A stretch of DNA of 64,000 nt from Zerene cesonia (GCF_012273895.1 NC_052126.1:5965218-6029217), one strand, 5' to 3'. Shown: positions 37,104 to 47,371, counted from the first letter of the stretch. Notes: generated by a model not told the origin, from the letters alone. Program-made: numbers and translations.

Positions 37104-37355
37104 ATGTCGCCAAAGATCGCAGCCATGTTTGCGCTTATTGCAGCCGCAGCGAGCCTCGTCGAGGGCAACCCCTCCATCGTCACTGGCTACGACCAGCTGG
37201 AGCTGTGCATTGAGAATTGCGCTCAGTGCAAGAAGACGCTTGGAGCGTGGTTCGACGGGCCGCTGTGTGCGGACTCCTGCTTGAAGTTTAGGGGGAAACT
37301 GATCCCCGACTGCGAAGATTTCGGATCCATTGCCCCTTTTCTGACCAAGATTTAA
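37104..37355 (+). CDS. EH: Eclosion hormone, copy B (intronless)
   Basis: The protein is identical, residue for residue, to copy A 3.3 kb upstream in the same orientation. At DNA level the coding parts differ at three third-codon positions, all silent: Ser2 is TCG rather than TCA, Glu71 is GAA rather than GAG, and Ala77 is GCC rather than GCG. No frameshift, stop or indel has accumulated, so the copy looks functional. The gene is far richer in GC and CpG than the AT-rich DNA around it. It is followed about 0.5 kb downstream by a Lep1-like Helitron copy in the same orientation. The long antisense frame across this copy and its leader (36954-37361) is a by-product of GC-rich codon use and is not called as a gene. 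Confidence 0.93.
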   Translation: MSPKIAAMFALIAAAASLVEGNPSIVTGYDQLELCIENCAQCKKTLGAWFDGPLCADSCLKFRGKLIPDCEDFGSIAPFLTKI

Positions 37356-37441
37356 GTACACGACTATTAAATAGTCTTTGTATAATAATTTTATATCTTT
37401 CTAAATGAACAAATTGATTGTATGCCTACGACTTATTCTGA

Positions 37442-37447
37442 AATAAA
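37442..37447 (+). other. Poly(A) signal of EH copy B
   Basis: First clear AATAAA after the stop codon, 87 bp downstream. The 3' UTR between is AT-rich and unlike that of copy A. Confidence 0.5.
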
Positions 37448-37861
37448 AATTTCTCATGAGAATGTTTCCGTTATTACAATTAACCAACATACAATCAGGA
37501 ACAGAAAACATCAAGTCTAAAATATCAACTAGTAAACGATAACTCGACTGCGACAGAAGGAGGGCAATGTATTTTGGGCCTGTATGTTTGTATGTGACTT
37601 TAGCACGCCGTACAGCCCGAAGCACTGGATGCATTTTGATGTACATGTCTTGGTAATCATCAAAATAGTGGTCGTGACAGAGACTATACAAATTAACAAA
37701 ATGGCACTGGCAAATTAGAAAAGGGGATGGGGAAGGAGGAACTTCTTGGTTTTTTAACCCTAGAAATAGGAACATCTAATGAAAGATCATAAAATATTAT
37801 AAAAATAGCAGTCGGGTTTTTTACTGTCACAATAATAATAATTGATTTCAGTAATCCTACT

Positions 37862-38064
37862 ATCCTACTTAATATTATAAATGCGAAAGTTTGTAAGGAT
37901 GTGTGTGTGTTTGTTGCTCTTTCACGCAAAAACAACTGAATCGATTGCAATGAAATTTGATACGTAGACAGCTGGACAACTGGAATAACATATAGGCCAC
38001 TTTTAATCGCAATATTCCTACGAGATACGGACTTACGCAGGTGGAACCGCGGGGCGCAACTGGT
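37862..38064 (+). mobile_element. Lep1-like Helitron copy (H1)
   Basis: Full-length copy with the end changed to CTGGT, 0.5 kb downstream of the EH copy B stop codon. Confidence 0.7.
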
Positions 38065-38495
38065 TGCTTATAATAATAATCTATTATACAAACATCAACC
38101 AATTTCTGCAGCTTCCTCAATAAAATCATCGAAGCAAAATTCTGGCACATTAATGAATTATCAGGTTTTTACAAACTTTATTCATCTTCTATATAATTTC
38201 TTTCATTATTCCTTCTTTATAAAACGTGAAAATCACAAAACAATAAAAACAACGATATTCCTCCATTCAAAAAGCTTCAAGTTTAAAAACAATTTTTAAA
38301 CTTGATTTCAAACCGTTAAAATACAGTTTGTAACATGTTACGAATAAACAATAAATGTAACTTATCCCATCTTAACATGAAAAGCGATAGCACAAGCTAA
38401 TCTTATTTTAAAAACTTAGCCTCATCGTTCATAACTTAGCTGATAAACATCAAGGTCTTGAAGGACCAACTCCTTCGTTTTATCATTATCACATA

Positions 38496-38590
38496 CAAAC
38501 TTTTGCCCGCGGCTTCGCACGCGTTAAATTTGGAGTAGTTTAATAGATGTTATACACATAAACCTTTCTAAAGGCGAATCGATTTTTATG
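38496..38590. repeat. Repeat family H4, 3'-shortened copy
   Basis: Begins TTTTGCCCGCGGCTTCGCAC and breaks off after about 95 bp into an unrelated repeat of the RTE-tail type. Confidence 0.45.
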
Positions 38591-39430
38591 ACTGTTTTTA
38601 TTTTAAAAGGTTATGAATAACGTGAGATCTCGTTTAATTTTGGTCTAATTCTGACAATTTGAAGGCAATCTTTTGTTTCAAATAATAGTTAATATAATAG
38701 TAATATATTTAACTTTTTTGTCTCAAGTATCACACTTATAAGCAATGAAAATGTTAAAGTCATACAAAACCCTTCACCCTTCAACCCTTCAATATAATTA
38801 AAACAAACCTTAAAAATACATTTTTATTGTCATTTACAATTATTTGAAAACGTAATTATCATTTTTTTTTAAATCTGTATTTAACAGAAGATGACTACAA
38901 GGTTTGTATATAAAAATATTCATTTGATTATTATTTTGTAATTTATTTCAATTGTCTTAATAGCCGGAGTTAGGAGAGTCAAATTCATACTTATTTATTC
39001 ATACTTATTTTAGATTTCATGGAAAGCATATAGAGTAAGGTCTGGGGGACTTCTTATTTTCTTGACTAAAAGCGGTCAAGCGTAATTCGGACTCGTGACA
39101 CTAATGGTTCCGTACATAATATTATAAGCTACAGGGCATCTGTAAAAAAATCTTGGTCACCCATCCAATTTATGACCGTAACAACCGTTGCTTAACCTTA
39201 TCCTTTTATTGCCTCTAGTTAAAAAATTGCAGATTTTTTTACCTTTTAGCTTGACCAATCGGTCGATCATTAATGCTAAAAACACAAAAATCTGTTATTG
39301 CATATGAGAATATTAGTTTTTTGATTGATAATTGTATATACATGTATTTATGAAGCAAATATCTTATTTTTAATGTGATTAAACTCGTCATGGTTAACCT
39401 GCTTCAGGGGCAGTAACATGGTTATGTCAG

Positions 39431-39631
39431 ACTAGCTGCTCCCCGCGGTTTCACCCGCGTAAGTCCGTATCTCGTAATAATATCGACATAAAATTTGCCT
39501 ATATGTTATTTCAGTTTTCCAGCTGTCTACGTACCAAATTTCATTGCTATCGGTTCAGTAGTTTTAGCGTGAAAGAGTAACGAACACACACACATCCTTA
39601 CAAACTTTCGCATTTAAAATATTAGTAGGAT
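39431..39631 (-). mobile_element. Lep1-like Helitron copy (H1)
   Basis: Full-length reverse-strand copy, 0.2 kb past the stop codon of EH copy C and in the same orientation as that gene. Confidence 0.7.
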
Positions 39632-39707
39632 AGGATAACTACTGACTGAAACTTCGCACCTTCTTCGGCGCAAGTACGGAACAAAACAAATATTTCATGT
39701 AACGTAT

Positions 39708-39713
39708 TTTATT
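39708..39713 (-). other. Possible poly(A) signal of EH copy C
   Basis: Minus-strand AATAAA about 120 bp past the stop codon. It is the first exact match I find. The intervening 3' sequence is not shared with copies A or B. Confidence 0.4.
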
Positions 39714-39835
39714 TATGCCAATACAACTTCTTAAACACTATAAAATATACAATGTCATTGCTAAACAATAATAAATAATTAATAGGTGATATAACTTGAG
39801 ATCAAATACAATTTCTATAATAAATTATTTCACAC

Positions 39836-40087
39836 TTAAATCTTGGTCAGAAAAGGGGCAATGGATCCGAAATCCTCGCAGTCGGGGATCAGTTTCCCTC
39901 TAAACTTCAAGCAGGAGTCCGCACACAGCGGCCCGTCGAACCACGCTCCAAGCGTCTTCTTGCACTGAGCGCAATTCTCAATGCACAGCTCTAGCTGGTC
40001 GTAGCCAGTGACGATGGAGGGGTTGCCCTCGACGAGGCTCGCTGCGGCTGCAATAAGCGCAAACATGGCTGCGATCTTTGGCGACAT
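39836..40087 (-). CDS. EH: Eclosion hormone, copy C (intronless, inverted)
   Basis: Third identical 83-residue eclosion hormone, on the opposite strand and convergent with copy B about 2.5 kb away. It has the same signal peptide, 62-residue mature part and six cysteines. Two silent changes are private to this copy: Leu32 is CTA, where the others have CTG, and Arg63 is AGA, where the others have AGG. It shares TCG at codon 2 and GCC at codon 77 with copy B, and GAG at codon 71 with copy A. The inversion means the cluster did not arise by simple head-to-tail duplication alone. A Lep1-like Helitron copy in the same orientation as this gene lies 0.2 kb past its stop codon. The reading frame is intact and intronless. 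Confidence 0.93.
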   Translation of the reverse strand: MSPKIAAMFALIAAAASLVEGNPSIVTGYDQLELCIENCAQCKKTLGAWFDGPLCADSCLKFRGKLIPDCEDFGSIAPFLTKI

Positions 40088-40230
40088 CTTGCGGCTCAGA
40101 GTGCGAAATGGGGAGAGTCCACAGATACTGCGACGAGTGTGATCATGGAAAGGACTCGGCCCGTTTTATACAAACCCGGGAGCACTCAGCCAAACGAACC
40201 GTGCTGGACACCGCAGGGGTTTCCATTATC
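40088..40230 (-). promoter_or_regulatory. Conserved promoter and leader of EH copy C
   Basis: On the minus strand the 143-bp block runs from 40230 down to the ATG at 40087. The TATA box occupies 40164-40170 and the TCACAC initiator-like site 40137-40142, with the same 30-bp spacing. Two bases differ from copy B. Upstream of 40230 the sequence is unrelated to the DNA before copies A and B. Confidence 0.75.
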
Positions 40231-40489
40231 TCCTATTGAATTGAACAACTAAATAACAACATTTCGTGCTAATATATTAAGTAGTATCAATGCATGGAAT
40301 GTGACGTCACCAAGTAATTAAATAATCTACGTGCAATAAAATCGCATCAGCAAGAAAAGCAGTTATTGTAATATTAACAGCATTCGCCTAAATATATTCT
40401 AATTTATGTTGCTCAAAGTATTGCTAAAAGGAAAACTGCCCTATTAATGAAGGAAAATATATGAAGCCCACTCAAAATCTAGATTAGAC

Positions 40490-40662
40490 AGAAGATCGGC
40501 GTGAAATAGTATATTGCTTGTGTTTCGTTCGGTGAGTGGGGAAGCCGGAGGCCTATATTCTTTTCCTTACCCTTCCCATTCCTTTCCTTTATCCATTTCC
40601 ATTATCGTCAATCCTACGGCGATCCACCAGCTCCATTGTTGACGGGGATATAAAAAAAAGAT
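40490..40662 (+). mobile_element. Family R copy, internally deleted, with poly(A)
   Basis: GATCGGCGTGAAATAGTATA to CTCCATTGTTGACGGGGATA and a short A-run. The GGTAGCGCTTACC section is deleted. Confidence 0.55.
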
Positions 40663-40912
40663 TAACCATAGAAATACCAAGTATATACTCGTACATTATG
40701 CTGTATGTATTTCATCAATCGAAAAAACATCAACATGTAATCAAATTAAAAATGAGAAACCGCGCTTCGTAAGGATTAGAAACGTCATCTAAGATTAAAT
40801 ATTATAAGAAGTAAATCGCCTTCAAATCCCTTGTAAGCCTTAAACCTCCGTTCACACTGCAGGAAACTAATAGGACTTAAGTATAAATCATTAGTTTTCT
40901 TTACGGTTTATG

Positions 40913-41054
40913 GAGTTACCGTGTCGTCTTAAAGCAGTACTGATTCCAGTGGGAGAAAAGATAGAGTGGAGTAATGGAGGAGAAAAGAGAATGGAGCCGT
41001 GCGATCACTATCCCACACTGGAATTAGTACTGCAATACGACGGCACGGTAACTC
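40913..41054. repeat. Fold-back element with ~42-bp imperfect inverted ends
   Basis: 40913-40953 (GAGTTACCGTG..., CAGTACTGATTCCAGT) pairs with 41012-41054 (ACTGGAATTAGTACTG, CACGGTAACTC). A single arm fragment is seen at 13795-13823. Located 0.7 kb upstream of EH copy C. Confidence 0.6.
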
Positions 41055-42078
41055 TCTAATATTATTTAACATTTTTTATTTTGTCTACCTACTACCTACG
41101 CTTATATTACTAAACCCAGTGGGTTGTTTGATGGGTAATTTACATTGAAAATTGTTGAAAATTCAAAGTCCTACATAGAATAGAACGACACGAGGAACAG
41201 AAATAAAATTGAAAAGCCTGTTTTCCGGCTTAGTAAAGTAAAAAATTCATTTATGGGACAAGGTATACGTTTATACAATACAAATCCTCATAATATTAAA
41301 TCGTTTAGTAGTGCTCAATTAAAAAACTATATTAAAAATGTATCAGTTTAGAGAGCCTACTATAGCGATAATGTATGTATTGAAGATGACAAACCATGGA
41401 ATATTTGGCAGGCACCACCAATAATTCAAATAAAAAAGGCATTATAAAAATCGGTTCACAAACACAAAAAACAATCCTTGATAACCTCCTCCTTTTTGAA
41501 GTCGGTTAAAAAAAAGATCATTATAAACAGCATCCAAACCGATATTGCAGCGCACGAACCGCGATATTTATTAGCGAACCACTTCCGCTTCCGTTCCGAG
41601 TGATTTAAAAGCCTCTTTCCGCTGTATCGTTACATGGCATCCGGTGCTCTTATTGCATTAATTTATTTTAGTAATTCATATGGGTTATTCATTTTATTTA
41701 TTACGCATATATATGCCAGATATTCTCTTTCGTATTTCATTGGCTTTTCATTATGAAATGTAATTAATAAAATTAAGAAATTTTAAATAAACTTTTCATA
41801 GTGAGTTGAACATGTCTTGTTTTGCTATTCATAGGGTTTTCTGTTTTTAATCTTATGAACGTTATCAAAAACTTTAGAAAGTGCGCTGTAAATATTTCAA
41901 AAACGCATGAAATTATTGTATCGTCACCGAGCCTTGATAAGTGTACAAAGTTTTTAAACAGGTACATACAACCCACAGCATACAAACATACATGTGAAGT
42001 TCATAAAAAAGGGATAAAAGCATGATAAAAGATATAGTCTATGTTGTAATTAAGTACGATTCCAACTCATCCTATCCT
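41055..42078. other. No gene seen
   Basis: AT-rich apart from a repeat scrap at 41480-41512. The overlapping opposite-strand frames at 41773-42025 are not supported as genes. Confidence 0.55.
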
Positions 42079-42286
42079 ATCCTACTTCCTACGAATATTA
42101 TAAATGCGAAAGTTTGTAAGGATGTGTGTATGTTTGTTGCTCTTTCACGCAAAAACTACTGAACCGATTGCAATGATATTTGGTACATAGATAGATGAAC
42201 AACTGTAATAACATATAGGCAACTTTTTATCCCGATATTCCTACGGGTTACGGACTTACGCGAGTGAAACCGCGGAACGCAGGTAA
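42079..42286 (+). mobile_element. Lep1-like Helitron copy (H1)
   Basis: Full-length copy with an extra CCTAC duplication at the start and a degraded GGTAAT end. Confidence 0.65.
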
Positions 42287-42666
42287 TACTTTAATAATCC
42301 TGCTATCTTTTTCGTGCCGTAGCGTAAAGAATCAATAATGAAACATTTTTACTGTGTACGTGTGTAATACGATAATATAAGTTATAGCCACATGGACAGG
42401 AATCGCGTGTTTCCCCTGAATGGTATTAAATTGTATTCCAACAAGGTCTAGTAATAAGCAAATGGTATGGAAATGAACTTTGAGTATTTTTTGTTTTTAG
42501 TACTTACATATTTAGCTTTAATGGGTGCCTAGTGGAAGTTATATGAATATAATAAACCGAAACTTTTTTTGTTTGTTAGAATGCGCTTATCTCAGAAATT
42601 AGCATTATGATATTGTAATTCCAGACTGATTACAATGACTTGCAGACTCATTTATACCATACATTA

Positions 42667-42855
42667 TGTTGGCAACACTGAGTGTTGGCAACACCGAGTG
42701 AAGCTACCGAGCCGGGCGGTGGCGCGCGCGTGTCACTTTTGCTCGAGACTTCTAGGCGTGCGCTTGCGTTTAAGAATCACCGTGCCTTTTTGTCATCTAC
42801 CGTCAGATTAATTGATTATATTCATTATATGGACATTTGCGTTTAATTTCTAACA
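42667..42855 (+). repeat. 5' LTR
   Basis: 189 bp with TG...CA ends. It opens with two tandem 16-bp units (42667-42682 and 42683-42698) that differ at one base. Each contains TGTTGGCAACA, itself a short inverted repeat. The middle is GC-rich and the 3' third AT-rich. Confidence 0.85.
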
Positions 42856-42961
42856 TCAGAAGTGACAAGCAGTTTGATTTATTCAAAATTATTTACTTTC
42901 TTCTCACGCCCTTCTTCCATAGCAATAAATAAGCAGTAAATTTTATAGATTTCTTTTAATA

Positions 42962-43105
42962 ATGGGTAAAAAAGACAAAAATAAACGCAAACGCAGAACA
43001 AAGCGCGCTAGATACCTACGTTTCAAACAGCAGCAGTTCAAGTACGGATAGCAGCAGCGAACCAGGGACACCTCCAATAAAGTCTCGGCCAAGAAAAAGG
43101 GTAAA
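42962..43105 (+). pseudogene. Start of a gag-like region, cut off by the gap
   Basis: About 105 bp after the 5' LTR an ATG opens a frame of 29 Lys/Arg-rich codons, ending in a stop at 43049-43051. The next frame (+1) stays open into the gap and encodes a serine-rich then proline/arginine-rich stretch from about 43011. This fits the start of a retrotransposon Gag, either broken by a frameshift or read from another start. Nothing more can be said from the visible bases. Confidence 0.35.
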
Positions 43106-44105
43106 NNNNNNNNNNNNNNNNNNNNNNNNNNNNNNNNNNNNNNNNNNNNNNNNNNNNNNNNNNNNNNNNNNNNNNNNNNNNNNNNNNNNNNNNNNNNNNN
43201 NNNNNNNNNNNNNNNNNNNNNNNNNNNNNNNNNNNNNNNNNNNNNNNNNNNNNNNNNNNNNNNNNNNNNNNNNNNNNNNNNNNNNNNNNNNNNNNNNNNN
43301 NNNNNNNNNNNNNNNNNNNNNNNNNNNNNNNNNNNNNNNNNNNNNNNNNNNNNNNNNNNNNNNNNNNNNNNNNNNNNNNNNNNNNNNNNNNNNNNNNNNN
43401 NNNNNNNNNNNNNNNNNNNNNNNNNNNNNNNNNNNNNNNNNNNNNNNNNNNNNNNNNNNNNNNNNNNNNNNNNNNNNNNNNNNNNNNNNNNNNNNNNNNN
43501 NNNNNNNNNNNNNNNNNNNNNNNNNNNNNNNNNNNNNNNNNNNNNNNNNNNNNNNNNNNNNNNNNNNNNNNNNNNNNNNNNNNNNNNNNNNNNNNNNNNN
43601 NNNNNNNNNNNNNNNNNNNNNNNNNNNNNNNNNNNNNNNNNNNNNNNNNNNNNNNNNNNNNNNNNNNNNNNNNNNNNNNNNNNNNNNNNNNNNNNNNNNN
43701 NNNNNNNNNNNNNNNNNNNNNNNNNNNNNNNNNNNNNNNNNNNNNNNNNNNNNNNNNNNNNNNNNNNNNNNNNNNNNNNNNNNNNNNNNNNNNNNNNNNN
43801 NNNNNNNNNNNNNNNNNNNNNNNNNNNNNNNNNNNNNNNNNNNNNNNNNNNNNNNNNNNNNNNNNNNNNNNNNNNNNNNNNNNNNNNNNNNNNNNNNNNN
43901 NNNNNNNNNNNNNNNNNNNNNNNNNNNNNNNNNNNNNNNNNNNNNNNNNNNNNNNNNNNNNNNNNNNNNNNNNNNNNNNNNNNNNNNNNNNNNNNNNNNN
44001 NNNNNNNNNNNNNNNNNNNNNNNNNNNNNNNNNNNNNNNNNNNNNNNNNNNNNNNNNNNNNNNNNNNNNNNNNNNNNNNNNNNNNNNNNNNNNNNNNNNN
44101 NNNNN
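43106..44105. other. Assembly gap of 1000 N
   Basis: Exactly 1000 N, typical of a scaffold gap of unknown size. It falls inside the LTR retrotransposon, so the missing sequence probably includes its gag and pol. Open frames spanning it are artefacts. Confidence 0.97.
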
Positions 44106-44351
44106 CACTGCTTCGGACTAAAGGAGTGAATGTTGGAATAATGAGATGAAAGCTTGGGTAGCTCAGTTCAGAACAATCAGTGCATCCCAATTGTAAAGAA
44201 CTTTAGTTGAGATGCATTGATCAAAATTGTAAAGTGAAAACGTGCCTAAATTCACCCATTGATACAGTTTACGATTTTCCAGATGTATACATAGTCGAGA
44301 AGTGAAACCACAGCGGTCGTGCCTGAGGACATGCACGGTGCAGGAGGGCCG

Positions 44352-44540
44352 TGTTGGCAACACTGAGTGTTGGCAACACCGAGTGAAGCTACCGAGCCGG
44401 GCGGTGGCGCGCGCGTGTCACTTTTGCTCGAGACTTCTAGGCGTGCGCTTGCGTTTAAGAATCACCGTGCCTTTTTGTCATCTACCGTCAGATTAATTGA
44501 TTATATTCATTATATGGACATTTGCGTTTAATTTCTAACA
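44352..44540 (+). repeat. 3' LTR
   Basis: Same length as, and by eye identical to, the 5' LTR. It is followed directly by ATTA, the target duplication, and then by a fragment of an older repeat (44541-44700). Confidence 0.85.
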
Positions 44541-44705
44541 ATTATGGCACAGCCCAAATGACTTGATCGATCGGGCTGAAATTTAGTATGCAGATAGCCA
44601 TCATAAAGTAGTAGGCATTCGCAAAAACATTCTACCCTCAAGGTGATAAAGTAGGGCATAGTTTGTACTATCAATTTTATGTTGACCATGCGGGTGATGC
44701 AATTA
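44541..44705. repeat. Reverse fragment of the 1185-type repeat
   Basis: GATCGATCGGGCTGAAATTTA and CTACCCTCAAGGTGATAAAG. It starts exactly at the LTR element's 3' target duplication. Confidence 0.45.
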
Positions 44706-44785
44706 TTAATATTAAAATAAATTATTTAAACAAGTCCCCAACAACAGAAAATGTCATATATCATCGTATATAATTGTATAATTAG

Positions 44786-44866
44786 CGATGGTGGCTCAGG
44801 TGAAAACTTTAACTCAAAGGCCTACGTGGAAGCAGTACAAATATATATATAAGCTAATGATGATGA
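44786..44866 (+). mobile_element. S3 remnant
   Basis: GATGGTGGCTCAGGTGAAAA resembles the S3 head and ATGATGATGATCC its tail, with nearly all the body deleted. Confidence 0.35.
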
Positions 44867-45118
44867 TCCTACTTATATTATAAATGTGAAAGTTTGTGAG
44901 GATGTGTGTGTGTTTGTTGCTCTTTCACGCAAAAAGTACTGAAACGATTGCAATGAAATTTGGTACATAGATAACTGGACAACTGGAATAACATACTGCC
45001 TGTATGTTTACTATACTTTTTACTATGTTTACTATACTTTTTTACTTTTTATACTTTTTATCCCGATATTCCTATAGGATACGGACTTACGCGGGTGAAA
45101 CCGCGGGGCGCAGCTAGT
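44866..45118 (+). mobile_element. Lep1-like Helitron copy (H1) with internal expansion
   Basis: Start and CTAGT end are intact, but between about 44996 and 45060 roughly 55 bp of short direct repeats built on ACTATACTTTTT have been added where the family has a simple junction. Confidence 0.65.
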
Positions 45119-45639
45119 ACTTTGTAAAAACCTTTATAAAGACTTTATAAAATTATATCATACATCCACTTACGACTTACAATCGCTTTGAGCTCATGAA
45201 GCATAAAAATATCCTATTTGCCGAAAATTTAGAGCAAATTGTTTCATATAAAAGAACGAATGATATTTCAAGAAAATGTCGAAGATAAAAAGCAAGGAAT
45301 CAAAGGATCTCTTTCAGTGAGAAAAATTTGCGTTCCGATTACTTTCATCCGACTGAATGTAGCAAGTCATCCAGATTAAGGGGATAATTTCGATACAGGT
45401 CCTCGTGCGTTAAGTATTCGTTAAACCATTGAATCGATTTTGATGAAATTTATTAGAGAGAAAGATTAACTATTTTCTTCATATCGACACGCACTGTCAC
45501 ACGCGCTACTATTTTTATCTAGGCATTACAAAGATAGTTCTAAGAAATAATTAAATAAAATACTACAAAACACGGTTTTACAATAGAATCAAATAAATTG
45601 TTTTTCTATTATACAGTGTACGCGTAAGGAAATTATTTA

Positions 45640-45915
45640 ATCCTGGTAATCTACATAGGGATATTAAGATAAACGCATCAAAGAATTTTCGACGACCCTT
45701 GATATATGTCAAAGTTTGAATTAAATCTATCCGTTTAATGGGTCAAAATCGGGTGGACGGATCGGGCTGATGGCATACAGATAGATGTTATGACGTAGGC
45801 ATCCACTAAGAAAAAATTTTTAAATATGTTTTACCCCCAGGGAGATAAAATAGGGGATGAAAGTTTGTATCTTAAAAATTTATTTAGACCGCACGGGCAA
45901 CAGCAAGTTTTTAAA
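45640..45915. repeat. Reverse copy of the 1185-type repeat with extra 5' part
   Basis: TATGTCAAAGTTTGAATTAA, GGTCAAAATCGGGTGGACGG and CCCCCAGGGAGATAAAATAG, longer than the other copies. Confidence 0.45.
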
Positions 45916-46204
45916 ATGTCCACATATAAAAGTAAATAAATAAATATTATATTAAAAAAGCTGAATACAGCCAAAGGATGTGAACAAAAGTTTTCCCTAC
46001 GTTTTACATACTTCGATGCTTTTCGAAATGAGAGACGAAGTTTGTCTTATTATGGAATACACGGAACAGTTTAAGAGTTGTGTTTTACACGCGTTAACGT
46101 CACATCGCATTTTGCTTATGTTATTTTAAAGTTTTAGCCATTTAAATAAGGCAAGCTATCAAGTATGTATCGAATCTCAATGGGTCTACAAAATACTCTC
46201 ATTT

Positions 46205-46565
46205 TTTTAAGCCATAGCGGGCACATGATGGTAATCGCCCACCAAGGCCCATAAATTTTTGCTGTGATAGGGCCTGTGTAAATGCATTGCACGCTCTTAA
46301 AGGCTAATGGATATTTAACGGACCACGTATTATTTTCGTCATTATTTATTTATTTACTTTCCCGCCCACGGCTTTCCCGACTAGTTAGAGGAAAAATATA
46401 CTTTTGAATGTGGGAGTCGAGCACGCTTCGGCACGAATTGGGCCAGCAGCCGGGTAAGCTACACCTCCACAAAACAACGGCGTGAAATAGTAGCATGCTG
46501 CTGTGTTTCGTTCGATGAGTCCTGAAGTTGGAGGCCTGTATCCTTTTTATTACCCTTCCCTTATT
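46205..46565. mobile_element. Two family R fragments in opposite orientation
   Basis: About 46208-46300 is a diverged minus-orientation piece (AGCGGGCACATGATGGTAAT). About 46408-46562 is a sense 5' piece starting GTGGGAGTCGAGCACGCTTC. Confidence 0.45.
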
Positions 46566-46859
46566 ATAAATAATATTACTTTGTCATTTATAATATTAAG
46601 TGGTGTTTGTTTGTACCACACTGCAACAAGAATATGAAGCACACATCAAAATACACACACAAACACATCGTTTCGCCATCCATTATAAAACCTCTTTCGT
46701 TAATCCTTTTACTTATAAAACCTACTTACATGAAACATAGGATGTCGAACCAATTTCCCTACTTTCGTCGCAGGATATTATCACTCCGCTTCCGGCTTTT
46801 AACAAGTTCCGCTAACGTGGAGGATTCCTGAAGACTGTTATGTTGTGTCAAGTCATAAA

Positions 46860-47104
46860 TCACACTAATGACATATGTGAAAGTTTGTTAGTTTCGATGT
46901 TTGTCCGTCAATCACGCTGAAACGTGAACGGATTTTGATGAAATTTAGTATACAGACAGGGTATGAGCTGACTTGGGTGATAGGATACTTTTTATCCCTA
47001 TTAAATTCTCCCTTGGTATACTACAGGTCTTGATACCTGTAGTATACCAAGATTGATGAACAAACATCCAAACAAACAAACTTTCTCATTATAATATTAG
47101 TGTG
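46860..47104 (+). mobile_element. H2-type repeat fused to an inverted second copy
   Basis: A forward copy ends in a 17-bp hairpin arm (47012-47028), a 6-nt loop, and the matching arm (47035-47051), followed by the reverse complement of the family start, ending ATAATATTAGTGTG. The whole looks like an element with inverted CACACTAAT ends. Confidence 0.55.
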
Positions 47105-47371
47105 GTTTAAAAGCCATCTACATCGTCGCTTTCCAAATGTATAGTCCAGTTTGAGACCAATTTATCAGAAAAATACACAAAAATAACGTGAAAATTTTGC
47201 AGTTATTTAATGGTAAATATCGAAAGATATATATCAAACGCACAGACAGATTTACTGACATCGAAACTATTATCGATGGCTTTTAGTATTCAACAGTATC
47301 AGCTGTTGATAGAGGTGTTATATGCTCCGATATTAAAGTTGTGATATTTATCCTTTCTGGGTTATTAATAT

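Larger units (their letters stand above)
42667..44540 (+). mobile_element. LTR retrotransposon, interior hidden by a gap
   Basis: Two identical 189-bp direct repeats beginning TGTTGG and ending TAACA enclose an interior that is mostly N. The four bases before the first repeat and after the second are both ATTA, a 4-bp target-site duplication, as made by many Ty3/Gypsy-type integrases. A purine-rich stretch just before the second repeat (near 44339-44349) is a possible polypurine tract, which sets the orientation. Identical LTRs imply a recent insertion. The true length is unknown because the 1000-N gap is a placeholder. No protein domain is visible, so the superfamily is not settled. Confidence 0.85.

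Noticed and set aside
36954..37361. 135-codon antisense reading frame over EH copy B and its leader
   Set aside because: It exists because the EH cassette is GC-rich and few stops fall on the other strand. The matching antisense frame over copy A (33519-33806) ends differently, and the EH frame has the signal peptide, cysteines and silent-change pattern of the real gene.
37401..37775. 124-codon minus-strand frame downstream of EH copy B
   Set aside because: It runs through the EH 3' flank and repeat-like sequence (CACGCCGTACAGCCCGAAGC region) and resembles no protein I know.
42962..43051. Basic 29-codon frame as a separate small peptide gene
   Set aside because: It lies just inside the LTR element where gag is expected and is better read as a broken or misframed gag start.
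42943..44190. Long open frames (up to 415 codons) across the first gap, and similar ones across the second (62413-63546)
   Set aside because: They consist almost wholly of N and reflect missing sequence, not coding potential.
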